Part shown: piece by piece, positions 33,609-44,328 of the stretch | How the letters are laid out: each line of letters starts with the position of its first letter | Position numbering within the stretch: position 1 is the stretch's first letter | NCBI GenBank assembly: GCA_019137255.1 | Contig: WPDH01000074.1 | Location: 434,001 to 498,000 of the forward strand | From: Corinectria fuckeliana | Lineage: Eukaryota; Ascomycota; Sordariomycetes; Hypocreales; Nectriaceae | Reading direction: 5' to 3' | Length of the DNA stretch: 64,000 nt | The notes under the pieces: model-generated | Told to the model about the DNA's origin: nothing | Databases searched by the model: none | Seen by the model: the letters and a program-made list of their open reading frames with translations, nothing else | Translations under genes and position numbers: made by a program

Positions 33609-36600
33609 AGTGGGCGGAAGAAGGGGTATCGAAGAAAATCTGCGGTGAGCAGCTCGAATCAGCAATTCGTCCACAGGAGCGTCCAAAAAAGCGAGCTGGG
33701 CGCGGGCTGAGCGCGCAAGGGGCAACAAACCTATCAATTCAACTCGTGGCACCGGATTCGGGATCTGATGCTTAACCCCAAGGACGCTGGCAAAGAATGC
33801 GGCAATCTTGGATGCGCAGTGCTTGCTGGTCCCCTGGAAGTTTGGAGGGGGGGGAATTAGGGAAGAGTAGGTAGGGCGCAAGGAAGAAGCTCGAGGATCG
33901 GTGGAGCGCAGGTGAGCACACAACACGACAACGGCCAGGCGCAAGACACGAGAGAATGAAAGGAAAGATGGGTGATGAACAATCTCGGGAGAGAAAGGGT
34001 CAGAGGTCTAAGGAGCTCAAGGGCGAGATTGGTCAACGGATGGTATAAGTCAAGGACGAGAAAACTCGAGCTCGAAGCAGGTCCCCCGGGAGCCGGCTAA
34101 GGACAAGGTCGGGCGGGCGTGCCACCGGAGGTTAGGGACCACCAGCGCCGACCACCAGCCAAAATTTCAGTTCTGTTGGGGATGAGCGATGGGCGATTGA
34201 GGGGTACGTACCCTGGACCTAGCTCACCCTCACACCGTACCTTAACCTGAGAACCCAGCAACAGAAGCCAAGTGTCCACCTTGCCCACCATGATTTGAGC
34301 CCTCCACCCTCCTCCCCTCCTCTCCATTCCTCCCCTCCCTCTTCCAGGCGCCCGCCAGTTACCACTGTTGCGAGTGCGATTGGCATTTACCACCATAGGC
34401 GGCTCACTCGATCCGCAGGGGGCTCCACGCCACGGCGGGCCCCTCTTGCATGGACCTTGAGGCTGGCCTACTGGCACAAGAGGGGTCCTGAAAGTGCGGG
34501 CATGTACCGGTACTTGGCGTCGCGGCACCCCCAGCCGGGAGAGTTCGGGGGTCCGTTCTGTGGATGTATGGAGGGGCATAGGTTTTTGGGGGGCGTGTTC
34601 CCAGCCAGGCCAGTCAACCACCTCAATTGCTCACCAGTGTGTTCCAGGACAAACGACTTGGACCCTCCACGCCGCCTTCTTGGGGCAGGTCGGAGGCGTG
34701 TTGGACAGTTAGGGCCAGTTCGCGGCAAGCTTTGGCCAAGCACACTGTGAAGCTGCTGTTGAGCCAGGACTGCAGCGGACGGATGGGCGGAAGGTTGATG
34801 GTCAATTTTTGGTGAGACGTCGATTCGCCATCAGCAGAACAACAAAAATTCTGCCAGGCTGACTCGTTTTTGGTTGCCACGGTGTGCCCAGGCAGGTTGC
34901 ACTCAACTTAACCTCCATCGGAACGATGTTGTAATTGTCCCTTCATCCATATGAGTTTCAGTGCATGTCTCTCACCAGATTGCATCAACAATCCTCGACC
35001 AGCCGAACTCTCTCAAGGGCCCGGCCACCCGAACTGTTGCCTGTTGAGCAGGACATTGATGAGCGCAACAACACAATTAATGGTTCGGTATTTGACATTT
35101 TTTTTTCCGCATCCCTTGCGGCTGGAGTCGGAAATGCTGTAACGCCCAATCCCGAGCTCTCGTCTTCTAGAACCCCACCCAGCCAGACCACTCGGGCAAG
35201 GGGCACAGGGCACAGAACACAATCTAGACTTTTACATAGAGTCTGATGGAATGATATCAGCATCGGCTTGAGACGACCACTGTCCTCTCTATGGCCTACT
35301 TACACTACCCTGCTTGCCTGCCTAGACAAACTGCCTGGGATGTCTCTGAAGTCGATGCAAAATGCCCCCATCGACAACTAAGTAGGTATGTAATTTTCCC
35401 AACTCCGGGCAGTTCTCATCCCACCAGGTTATGCCATCCCCCACCGCCCGCCTGGCCAACATTGGATGTTCCAAACAGAAGTGTCCCCACTTGCCCACAT
35501 CAACCCGCCCAGCTCCCGAGCAGGGTGGGACCAGGTAGGTCACTCTACATATCTTTTGATTTGGAGCCAGCCAGTTGCGAGACGACGCACCGGCGCCTTT
35601 CGTCGTGGTGCCCGGATGCACTTCACCGGGGGGCGGCAGCCTCATGAAGCTCAATGGGAAAGGAACGGCGATTCAGCAGCGCAGCTCGTGTCAAAGCCTG
35701 TCCACGAGCGGCATGGCGTTTGTAGCTCTTGGCATGCACCAACGGCTCGAGGATCTGGCATCGATCTAGGTAAACGAAAGCCGCAAGTGCCGCTGGGGTT
35801 TCGTACATCACAGCCAGGGCAGGCAAAACAATGCATCTCAGACATCTACATGAGTTCACCCAGAGTCAACGAAGAAGCAATTGGACGGCCTCCAACAAGC
35901 CCGGCCGCCCGGAATCTCAACGGCGTTGTATCGGTACTTGGCCGAGCACTGAACACTGAGAGCTGGAGCCTGGCCAGATCCGAAATTGCACCCAGACCAC
36001 CCGACCACTTCATCTGGTGGTGGGCTGGGGAGCTTCCACACTCATCAGACCCTTGGTAGATGATAGGACATTATAAGTGCAACCTTCAGTCGTAGCTGAC
36101 CACCTTCTATTCGCGAGCCCGCTCGGCCGAGCCGTCGTCTGTCGTCGGCTCTCAGCAAAGGCAGCATGGAGGATGCACCAGCCCAGCAAAAATATGTCTG
36201 ATGGTGCCCCAAAGGCTTGGTTTCTGGGGAAGACGTCCCCCTGATCAACCCTGGCTTTTGCTGGCCCTTCCACACCGCTTTCCCTGATCAGGGCTAGCGC
36301 AGCAATATGGTTGAGGAGCGTGCTGCAGCCGGCATCCAGGGCCAAGACCCGCCGTCATGGGTGCCACCCAAACTGCCAGTGGGCTGTCTTCATCCTGCCC
36401 CAAGTACATGTACAGGGTACCAGCAGCAGGCCCTGTAACTATTGGTCGATCCAACTGCGTAATACTAGTCCCGTGCGCCCAAACGGCGGAGTCGGTATCC
36501 GTACTTCGTACTTCACGCTCTGGGTGTTGTTGCCCAGAGCTCCCCCAATTTTTTTTTCGCTCGACGTCTTTTGGTGGGCCACGTCGTTCAACAATCGGCT

Positions 36601-37016
36601 ACTCCCTCGCCGACGGCTCCAACTGTGATTACCCTCCATCCCGTCGTTGCCCTTCCGCTCCAGCCCGGCACCGATCTCTTCCCCAAATCCTCTCCATTGC
36701 TTCTCGCTGGCAGGCAGAACGCACTTAGTCTTCAATTACACCCTCCTCGGCCGTGTAGTTCTCGCTTCCGTCTTCTTCTTCTTCATCCTCCTCCTCCTCC
36801 ACCCATCACCACCACCCAAGCTGCCACTCCCCTGTTTCGCCAGCTCGGGAGCCTCCTGCGACAGCTGCTTTTCCTCCTGTATACCAACACTGGGTTGAAC
36901 GAGCCCCAGGTATAATCACGACCACGCGCCAATCCACACTCCGGCCGCGATAGCCATTTTGGCCTTCTTCGAGATACCCCTTCTTTCCACGAACCTCCCG
37001 ACCTAATTCGCCCATC
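33609..37016. promoter_or_regulatory. Shared 3.4-kb region between divergent FAS subunit genes
   Basis: It holds both FAS promoters and leaders. No supported gene lies within; open frames on both strands lack domains. The 450 bp before fas2 are pyrimidine-rich (CTCCTCCTCC runs near 36780), as often seen at strongly expressed fungal genes. A CCTCGG hexamer, the core bound by fatty-acid-responsive FarA/CTF1-type factors, is at 36745-36750. A single hexamer can occur by chance. Confidence 0.5.
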
Positions 37017-40000
37017 ATGCGTCCCGAAGTCGAGCAGGAGCTCGCACACACTCTGCTCGTTGAGCTCCTCGCCTACCAATTCGCCTCTCCCGTCCGGTGG
37101 ATTGAGACCCAAGATGTTTTCCTCGGTGAGAGGACCGCCGAGCGGGTCGTAGAAATCGGCCCCGCCGATACCCTAGGAGTCATGGCAAAGCGAACGCTGG
37201 CTTCCAAGTATGAGGCCTACGATGCTGCCAAGTCCGTCCAGCGACACATTCTTTGCTACAACAAAGACGGCAAGGAAATTTACTACGAGGCTGATCCTGT
37301 TGAGGACGAGCCCGAGCCTATTGCTGCTGCTTCCAGCGAGGCCGCTGCCCCTACTGCCGCCGCTGGTCCTGCTGCGCCCGCCGCTGCTGCTCCTCCACCT
37401 CCAGGCGCAGGACCTGCCGCTTCGATTGCCGATGAGCCTATCCAGGCCGTGGACATTGTCCGTGCCCTTATTGCGCAAAAGCTCAAGAAGTCTCTTATAG
37501 ATGTGCCTCTAAGCAAGGCCATCAAGGACCTTGTTGGTGGTGAGTACTCATGGAACGTGAAATGGGAGTCAACCCCCAGCTAATTCATACCTAAGGTAAA
37601 TCCACCCTTCAGAACGAGATTCTCGGTGATCTCGGAAAGGAATTCGGTTCGACCCCAGAGAAGCCCGAGGACACTCCTCTCGATGAGCTCGGTGCTGCGA
37701 TGCAGGCCACTTTCGATGGCCAGCTCGGCAAACAATCTCAATCTCTTATCGCCAGGTTAATCTCTTCCAAGATGCCTGGTGGCTTCAACATCACAGCAAC
37801 CCGAAAATACCTCGAGACCCGATGGGGTCTTGCTTCTGGCCGACAGGACGGCGCATTGCTGTTGGCCTTGACCATGGAGCCTCCCGCTCGTCTTGGTTCC
37901 GAGGCAGACGCGAAGGCCTTCCTCGATAGCGTTACCCAAAAGTATGCCACCAATGCTGGTATCAGCCTAACGCAGGCTTCCACTGCTGGCCCTGCTGGTG
38001 GTGCTGCCGGCGGTATGATGATGGACCCTGCCGCCATTGACGCTCTCACCAAGGACCAGCGTGCCCTCTTCAAGCAGCAGCTCGAGCTCCTCGCCCGTTA
38101 CCTGAAGCTCGATCTCCGCGATGGTGACAAGGCGTTCATCAACGCCCAGAAGGCCGAGAAGGTTCTCCAGGCCCAGCTTGATCTCTGGACAGCCGAGCAC
38201 GGAGACTTCTATGCATCTGGTATCGAGCCAGTATTCAGCCCTCTCAAGGCGCGCACCTACGATTCCTCTTGGAATTGGGCTCGTCAGGACGCCCTCAGCA
38301 TGTACTTCGATATCATCTTTGGCCGTTTGAAGGTCGTCGACCGGGATATTGTCAGCCAATGCATTCGCCTCATGAACCGCTCAAGTCCCAAGCTGCTCGA
38401 CTTCATGCAGTACCACATGGACAACTGCCCCACGGAGCGAGGCGAGACCTACATTCTGGCCAAGCAGCTTGGAGAGCAGCTCATTGAGAACTGCAGGGAC
38501 GTGCTGAACGTCTCCCCTGTCTACAAGGATGTTGGCATTCCCACTGGTCCTCGAACCACCGTCGATGCCCGCGGCAACCTCAACTACGAGGAAGTTCCTC
38601 GTGCCAGCTGCCGCAAGCTGGAGCACTACGTCCAGCAATTGGCTGAAGGTGGCAAGATCTCTGAATACGGCAACCGCACCAAGGTTCAGAGCGATCTACA
38701 GCGCATCTACAAGCTCATCAAGCAGCAGCACAAAATGTCCAAAACGTCTCAAATCGAGATCAAGAACCTATACGGCGACGTCCTACGCTCTCTGGCCATG
38801 AACGAGGGCCAGATCATCCCCAAGGAGAACGGCAAGGGCAGGAGGATCAAGGCCACCAGTGGACACAAGGGCAAGGTCGAGACCATCCCCTTCCTCCACT
38901 TGAAGAGGAAGACCCTTCACGGCTGGGACTACAGCAAGAAGCTCACTGGCGTCTACCTCAACTGCCTTGAGGATGCTGCCAAGTCGGGTGTCACCTTCCA
39001 GGGCAAGAATGTCCTGATGACTGGCGCTGGTGCTGGTTCCATCGGTGCCGAAGTCCTCCAGGGCCTTGTCAGTGGAGGTGCCAAGGTTATCGTCACTACC
39101 AGCCGCTTCTCGCGAGAGGTGACTGAGTACTACCAGGCCATGTACACCCGCTACGGCTCCCGCGGGTCTCAGATTGTCGTTGTTCCCTTCAACCAGGGCA
39201 GCAAGCAGGATGTCGAGGCTCTCGTTGAATTCATCTACGACGCCAAGAATGGTCTCGGATGGGATCTTGACTTCATTGTTCCCTTCGCTGCCATTCCTGA
39301 GAACGGACGTGAGATCGACACCATCGACTCCAAGTCTGAGCTGGCCCACCGCATCATGCTGACCAACTTGATCCGCATGCTGGGTTGCGTCAAGGCCCAG
39401 AAGACTGAGCGAGGTTTCCAGACTCGCCCTGCTCAAGTTGTCCTGCCCTTGTCTCCTAACCACGGTACCTTCGGCAACGACGGTCTCTACTCTGAGTCCA
39501 AGCTCGGTCTGGAGACCCTGTTCAACCGGTGGCACTCGGAGAGCTGGGCCAACTACCTCACCATTTGTGGTGCTGTCATTGGCTGGACCCGAGGCACCGG
39601 TCTCATGTCTGGCAACAACATCGTCGCCGAGGGTGTCGAGGCCTTTGGCGTTCGCACCTTCTCCCAGCAGGAGATGGCCTTCAACCTTCTCGGCCTTATG
39701 TCGCCTGCTCTTGTCGACTTGTGCCAGTCTGAGCCTGTCTTTGCCGATCTCAACGGCGGTCTTCAGTTCATCCCCAACCTGAACGAGACCATGACCAAGC
39801 TTCGCAAGGACATCATGGAGACCAGCGACGTCCGCAGGGCTGTCAGCAAGGAGAGCGCCATCGAGAACACCATTGTTAACGGTGCTGCCTCTGAAGTTTT
39901 GTACAAGAAGAAGACCATTGATCCTCGTGCCAACATCAAGTTTGACTTCCCCAACCGTCCTGACTGGAAGACCGAGATTGCTCCTCACCATGAGACTCTC

Positions 40001-42698
40001 AAGGGCATGGTTGACCTCGAGAAGGTTGTTGTCGTCGCCGGTTTCGCTGAAGTCGGCCCTTGGGGTAACTCTCGCACTCGATGGGAGATGGAGTCTCAAG
40101 GCGAGTTCTCTCTCGAGGGCTGTGTTGAGATGGCCTGGATCATGGGTCTCATCAAGAACCACAACGGTCCTATCAAGGGTAAGCCTTACGCGGGCTGGGT
40201 CGACGCCAAGAGTGGCGAACCTGTCGATGATAAGGATGTGAAGCAAAAGTACGAGAAGTACATCCTCGAGCACTCTGGTATTCGATTGATCGAGCCGGAG
40301 CTGTTTGATGGCTACGACCCCAACCAGAAGCAGCTGCTCCATGAGGTTGTCATTGAGGAGGATCTCGAGCCTTTCGAGGCCTCCAAGGAGACGGCTGAGG
40401 AGTTCAAGCGCGAGCATGGTGACAAGGTCGAGATCTTCGAGATCCCTGAGAGTGGCGAGTACATCGTCCGCATGAAGAAGGGTGCTGGCCTCTGGATTCC
40501 CAAGGCTCTGCGCTTCGACCGACTTGTTGCTGGTCAGATCCCCACCGGCTGGGACCCCAAGCGGTATGGTGTTCCCGAGGATATCATCTCCCAGGTCGAT
40601 CCCGTCACCCTCTTCCTCCTCGTCTCCACTGCCGAAGCCCTTCTGTCTTGTGGTATCACCGACCCCTACGAGTTCTACAAATACGTCCATGTCTCTGAGG
40701 TCGGCAATTGTGTCGGTTCTGGCATGGGTGGTGCTGCCGCTCTCCGTGGCATGCACCGAACTCGCTTCTTGGACCAGCCCCTCCAGAGCGACATTCTGCA
40801 GGAGTCCTTCATCAACACCATGGCTGCCTGGGTCAACATGCTTCTGATGTCTTCTTCCGGTCCTATCAAGACCCCCGTTGGTGCCTGTGCCACTGCTGTC
40901 GAGTCCGTAGACATTGGTTATGAGACCATCATGGAGGGCAAGGCCCGAGTGTGCTTCGTCGGTGGTTTCGATGATTTTGGTGAGGAGGGCTCTTACGAGT
41001 TCGCCAACATGAAGGCCACTAGCAACACCGTTGATGAGTTCGCCCACGGACGTACTCCTAGGGAGATGTCGCGACCTACCACTACTACCCGAAACGGATT
41101 CATGGAGTCCCAGGGTTGTGGTCTCCAGGTCATCATGACCGCCAGGCTCGCCCTCGACATGGGTGTCCCCATCCACGGTATCCTGGCCCTGACCACCACA
41201 GCTTCTGACAAGATTGGCCGATCCGTTCCGGCTCCTGGTCAGGGTGTGCTTACCACCGCTCGTGAGCACGCTAGCAAGTTCCCTTCGCCTCTTCTTGACA
41301 TCAGCTACCGCCGCCGCCAGATCGAGCGTCGCAAGAAGCAGATCAAGCAGTGGCAGGAGGCTGAGCTCGAGTACGTCCACGACGAGATCGATGCCATCAA
41401 GTCTCAGGGTGGTGCCTTTGACGAGAAGGAGTACGCTCAGGAGCGCTTCATTCACATCGAAAAGGAGGCCGCCCGACAGGAGAAGGAGCTCCTTCGCAGC
41501 ATGGGCAACCACTTCTGGAAGAGCGACCCCAGCATCGCCCCTCTCCGTGGCGCCCTCGCCACCTGGGGCCTCACCATCGACGATCTCGATGTTGCGTCCT
41601 TCCACGGAACCTCCACCAAGGCCAACGACAAGAACGAGTCGTCTGTCATCTGCCAGCAGCTCCGCCACCTCGGCCGTACCAAGGGTAACGCCGTGTTGGG
41701 CGTCTTCCAGAAGTACCTCACTGGTCACCCCAAGGGTGCTGCCGGTGCTTGGATGATGAACGGATGTCTCCAGGTGCTCAACACTGGTCTCGTCCCCGGC
41801 AACCGCAACGCCGACAACGTAGACCCTATCATGGAGGACTTCGACCTCATTGTCTACCCCAGCCGAAGCATCCAGACCGACGGCATCAAGGCCTTCTCAG
41901 TTACCTCATTCGGTTTCGGTCAGAAGGGCGCCCAGGCCATTGGTATCCACCCCAAGTACCTGTTCGCTACCCTCGATGAGAACACCTACGTCGACTACTG
42001 TGCCAGGGTTGAGGCCCGTCAGAAGAAGGCCTATCGCTACTTCCACGATGGTCTCATCAACAACAGGCTGTTCGTGGCCAAGACCAACCCTCCTTACGCC
42101 GAGGATCAGCTTAGCAAGGTGCTGCTAAACCCTGACGCCCGCGTCTCCGAGGACAAGAAGTCTGCCGAACTCAAGTTTGGTGCCGACTTCATGAAGCAGT
42201 CTGAGAAGATTGTCCCCAGCGTCAAGGCCAAGGAGACCCAGCAGGTCATGGAGGCTCTTGCTCAGAAGGTGACAAACAAGAACAGCAATGTTGGTGTCGA
42301 CGTCGAGGACATCTCGGCCGTCAACATCGATAACGAAATCTTCGTGGAGCGCAACTTCACCGACAACGAGATTGCGTACTGCCGCCAGGCTCCCAGTCCC
42401 CGAAGCTCCTTCGCCGGTCGGTGGAGTGCGAAGGAGGCCGTGTTCAAGTCGCTGGGTGTTGCTAGCCAGGGAGCTGGCGCCGCCCTGAAGGATATTGAGA
42501 TCCTCAAGGGTGAGACTGGTGCCCCTACAGTTTCGGTAAGATCCCCGACATGTCCCGATGCTTAACTATATGCTAACAACTTTCTAGCTCCATGGCGATG
42601 CCGCTGCCGCCGCCAAGAAGGCCGGTGTAAAGGACATAACCGTGTCCATCTCGCATTCTGACAGCCAGGCGATTGCTGTTGCTGTTGCTAGCTTTTAG
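37017..42698 (+). CDS. fas2: Fatty acid synthase subunit alpha (3 exons)
   Basis: Join of 37017-37539, 37596-42535 and 42588-42698 gives 1857 aa. It carries the acyl carrier protein, ketoreductase, ketosynthase and phosphopantetheine transferase domains. Seen: N-terminal MRPEVEQELAHTLLVELLAYQF, an Ala/Pro-rich linker, the ACP attachment Ser177 in GGKSTLQNEILGDLG, ketoreductase nucleotide motif TGAGAGSIGAEVLQ near residue 648, ketosynthase Cys1272 in VGACATAVESVD with the later SFHGTSTKAND and LTGHPKGAAGAW, and the C-terminal transferase (FAGRWSAKEAVFKSLG). Intron 1 (37540-37595) splits the codon two residues before Ser177. The last intron (42536-42587) joins APTVS to LHGDAAAAAKKAG and the gene ends in IAVAVASF. 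Codon use is strongly biased to C-ending codons, as in highly expressed genes. Confidence 0.97.
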
Positions 42699-43359
42699 AT
42701 GTATAATGGATGAGGGAGAAATGTACATGTTTGGACTGGGATGATAAAGGGCGTTTAGACTATCTGCTTCAATGCGTGTCTTCACTCGAAACTTGAGCAT
42801 GGAAACACAGTCGGTTAGGGTGGACCTAGTAGAATTCGTATTAAATACGTAGCATAGATGAAACTGTTTTTGACATATCTTGGGTATGAACAACGGCTTT
42901 GACTACTACTACCCTTTGCTTTGTGACAGATTATTACTGTTATCAGAGCCTCGTTGTCTGTACCACAACCTAGTCACACTAAAGAGCTTTACGAATATCG
43001 ACAAGCACAGTGTCTAATCGCTCGCCATCTCAAACTGATTCTAAGCATGGGAGAGATATGTGCCGTGGATTTTTGTGCGGGGTATGAAAACAAGAACGCA
43101 GGTTTTGTCATAACAGCAATGCTCTTTTCGAGGCACCCAATAAGTCGATTACTCGCTCTTGTGCTCCCAGGTGCACATAACGTTGCACCGTAGGGTAAGC
43201 TCATGTCTAAATGGATAAAAGCCATAATAGCTACAATGTGATGCCCAAAGGCATACGCCATACTGCGTAGCCGGTGTCGACTTTAGGAGGGACTATCACA
43301 TAATACCCGTTCGCGACTGTGCAATGTCAAGTATCTCATTGCAAAGCACTCTAGCTGCT
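42699..43359. other. Convergent 3' flanks of fas2 and lsm4
   Basis: AT-richer 3' untranslated and spacer DNA between two converging genes. No gene or RNA feature recognised. Confidence 0.5.
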
Positions 43360-43976
43360 TCATTGGCCTCTGCCCCTACCACGGCCCCTACCGCCACCAC
43401 GTCCTCGTCCTCTGTCACCGCCTCGCCCGCCGTGGTCGCCTCTCGATTGGCCTCCCCGTCCGCCTCGGAAGTTTCCTTGCTGGCCCTTCTGTGACTCGCT
43501 GACCTGGTCGATGATCTCGTCCGGTACTCTCAGGTATTTGATCTAGCCCCCTCGTTAGCCACCATTGTGTCAAGGGTGAGGACCGGTAAAAAAATCGCAC
43601 GTTGTTGCCCTTGACGTAGACCTCTGGTAACCTCACGAACTTGTCGCCCTCCTGTATGATTCCCCCTCGTCAGCCTCGCGTGTCTGCGCCGTGCGGGTCT
43701 CGTGCGCTGCCTACCGGGCTCGTCTGCACCACCTCCTTCAAGGTGAGGTTCATCCAGGTGTCGCACATGACCAGGTGGCCGTTGAGCGTCTCGCCGTTTT
43801 TCAGCTCGACCAGCATGGGATGGCCTTGGGCCGCGTTTAGTAGACCGAGGGGCAACTGCGCAAGGGAGCAGGTTAGCGTTGCAGTGTGTGCGCGTCGGGG
43901 GAAATGGCGGAGGACTGGAGACTTGTAGCCAGAGCAGTTCAGCGCGAAGGCTTGGGGGGAGGGCTTCACGTACCAT
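43360..43976 (-). CDS. lsm4: U6 snRNA-associated Sm-like protein LSm4 (4 exons)
   Basis: Join of 43976-43974, 43855-43715, 43651-43601 and 43542-43360 gives 125 aa. LSm4 is part of the Lsm2-8 ring on U6 snRNA and the Lsm1-7 ring in mRNA decay. Sm1 motif: GHPMLVELKNGETLNGHLVMCDTWMNLTL (split here by description only at residues 11-39). Sm2 motif: EVYVKGNN-IKYLRVPDEI, interrupted by intron 3. The C-terminus is Arg/Gly-rich (GGRGGDRGRGRGGGRGRGRG type), typical of LSm4. The first coding exon is only the ATG, followed by a GTACGT donor and a 118-bp intron; introns 2 and 3 are 63 and 58 bp. All three joins keep frame and family sequence (MLPLGLLNAAQG; QTSP-EGDKFVRLPEVY). The gene diverges from the PPR-like gene. 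Confidence 0.93.
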
Positions 43977-44140
43977 GGTGTCGGGTTTGCGCCAGCGATC
44001 TGTGTGGTGGATGATGGCGCGCTGGAAGCAGAACGTTGGGATTGGGATCGGAAGAGGCTTGGTGGAGCAGGCGGCTTTCTCGGTGAGGTCTCGGTGAGCG
44101 GGCAGCCGCCGGGAGCGGCACTCTGGAGTTGCATCACCCC

Positions 44141-44172
44141 GCTTTAGAGATACGCGGCTTTAGAGATACGCG
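44141..44172. repeat. Two perfect tandem copies of a 16-bp unit
   Basis: GCTTTAGAGATACGCG occurs twice head to tail with no mismatch, within a divergent promoter. Confidence 0.85.
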
Positions 44173-44179
44173 GCTGTGG

Positions 44180-44193
44180 AGCGCTATAGCGCT
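44180..44193. promoter_or_regulatory. Perfect 14-bp palindrome AGCGCTATAGCGCT
   Basis: The sequence equals its own reverse complement and stands just beside the tandem repeat in the divergent promoter. It could be a dimeric factor site; no known factor is assigned. Confidence 0.5.
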
Positions 44194-44328
44194 TAATTAC
44201 CACAGGCTCCGACGGAACGCTTCCGCCATTGAAGGGTGCCAAAACTTTGGAGCTCTTGTTTGGTATTTGTTCAACTGAGCTGTTGGACGCGAAGAAGCAA
44301 CAACTGGCGCATCACACCTACAAGAATC

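Larger units (their letters stand above)
43977..44328. promoter_or_regulatory. Bidirectional promoter between lsm4 and the PPR-like gene
   Basis: The 352 bp between the two divergent starts include a tandem 16-bp duplication at 44141-44172 and, 7 bp later, a perfect 14-bp palindrome at 44180-44193. Both lie roughly midway, a natural place for shared control. Confidence 0.55.

Noticed and set aside
34097..36059. Several 100-200 codon frames between the FAS genes
   Set aside because: Low-information Pro/Arg/Ser-rich sequence, no splice-supported extension, no domain; most begin without a good ATG context.
36745..36750. CCTCGG as a proven fatty-acid regulator site of fas2
   Set aside because: A single 6-bp match is expected by chance in several kilobases; kept only as a remark.
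38783..41728. 981-codon open frame antisense to fas2
   Set aside because: It mirrors the strongly biased codon use of fas2 (few TA-containing codons), is Leu/Val/Glu/Asp/Gly-rich without domains, and overlaps an unquestionable gene.
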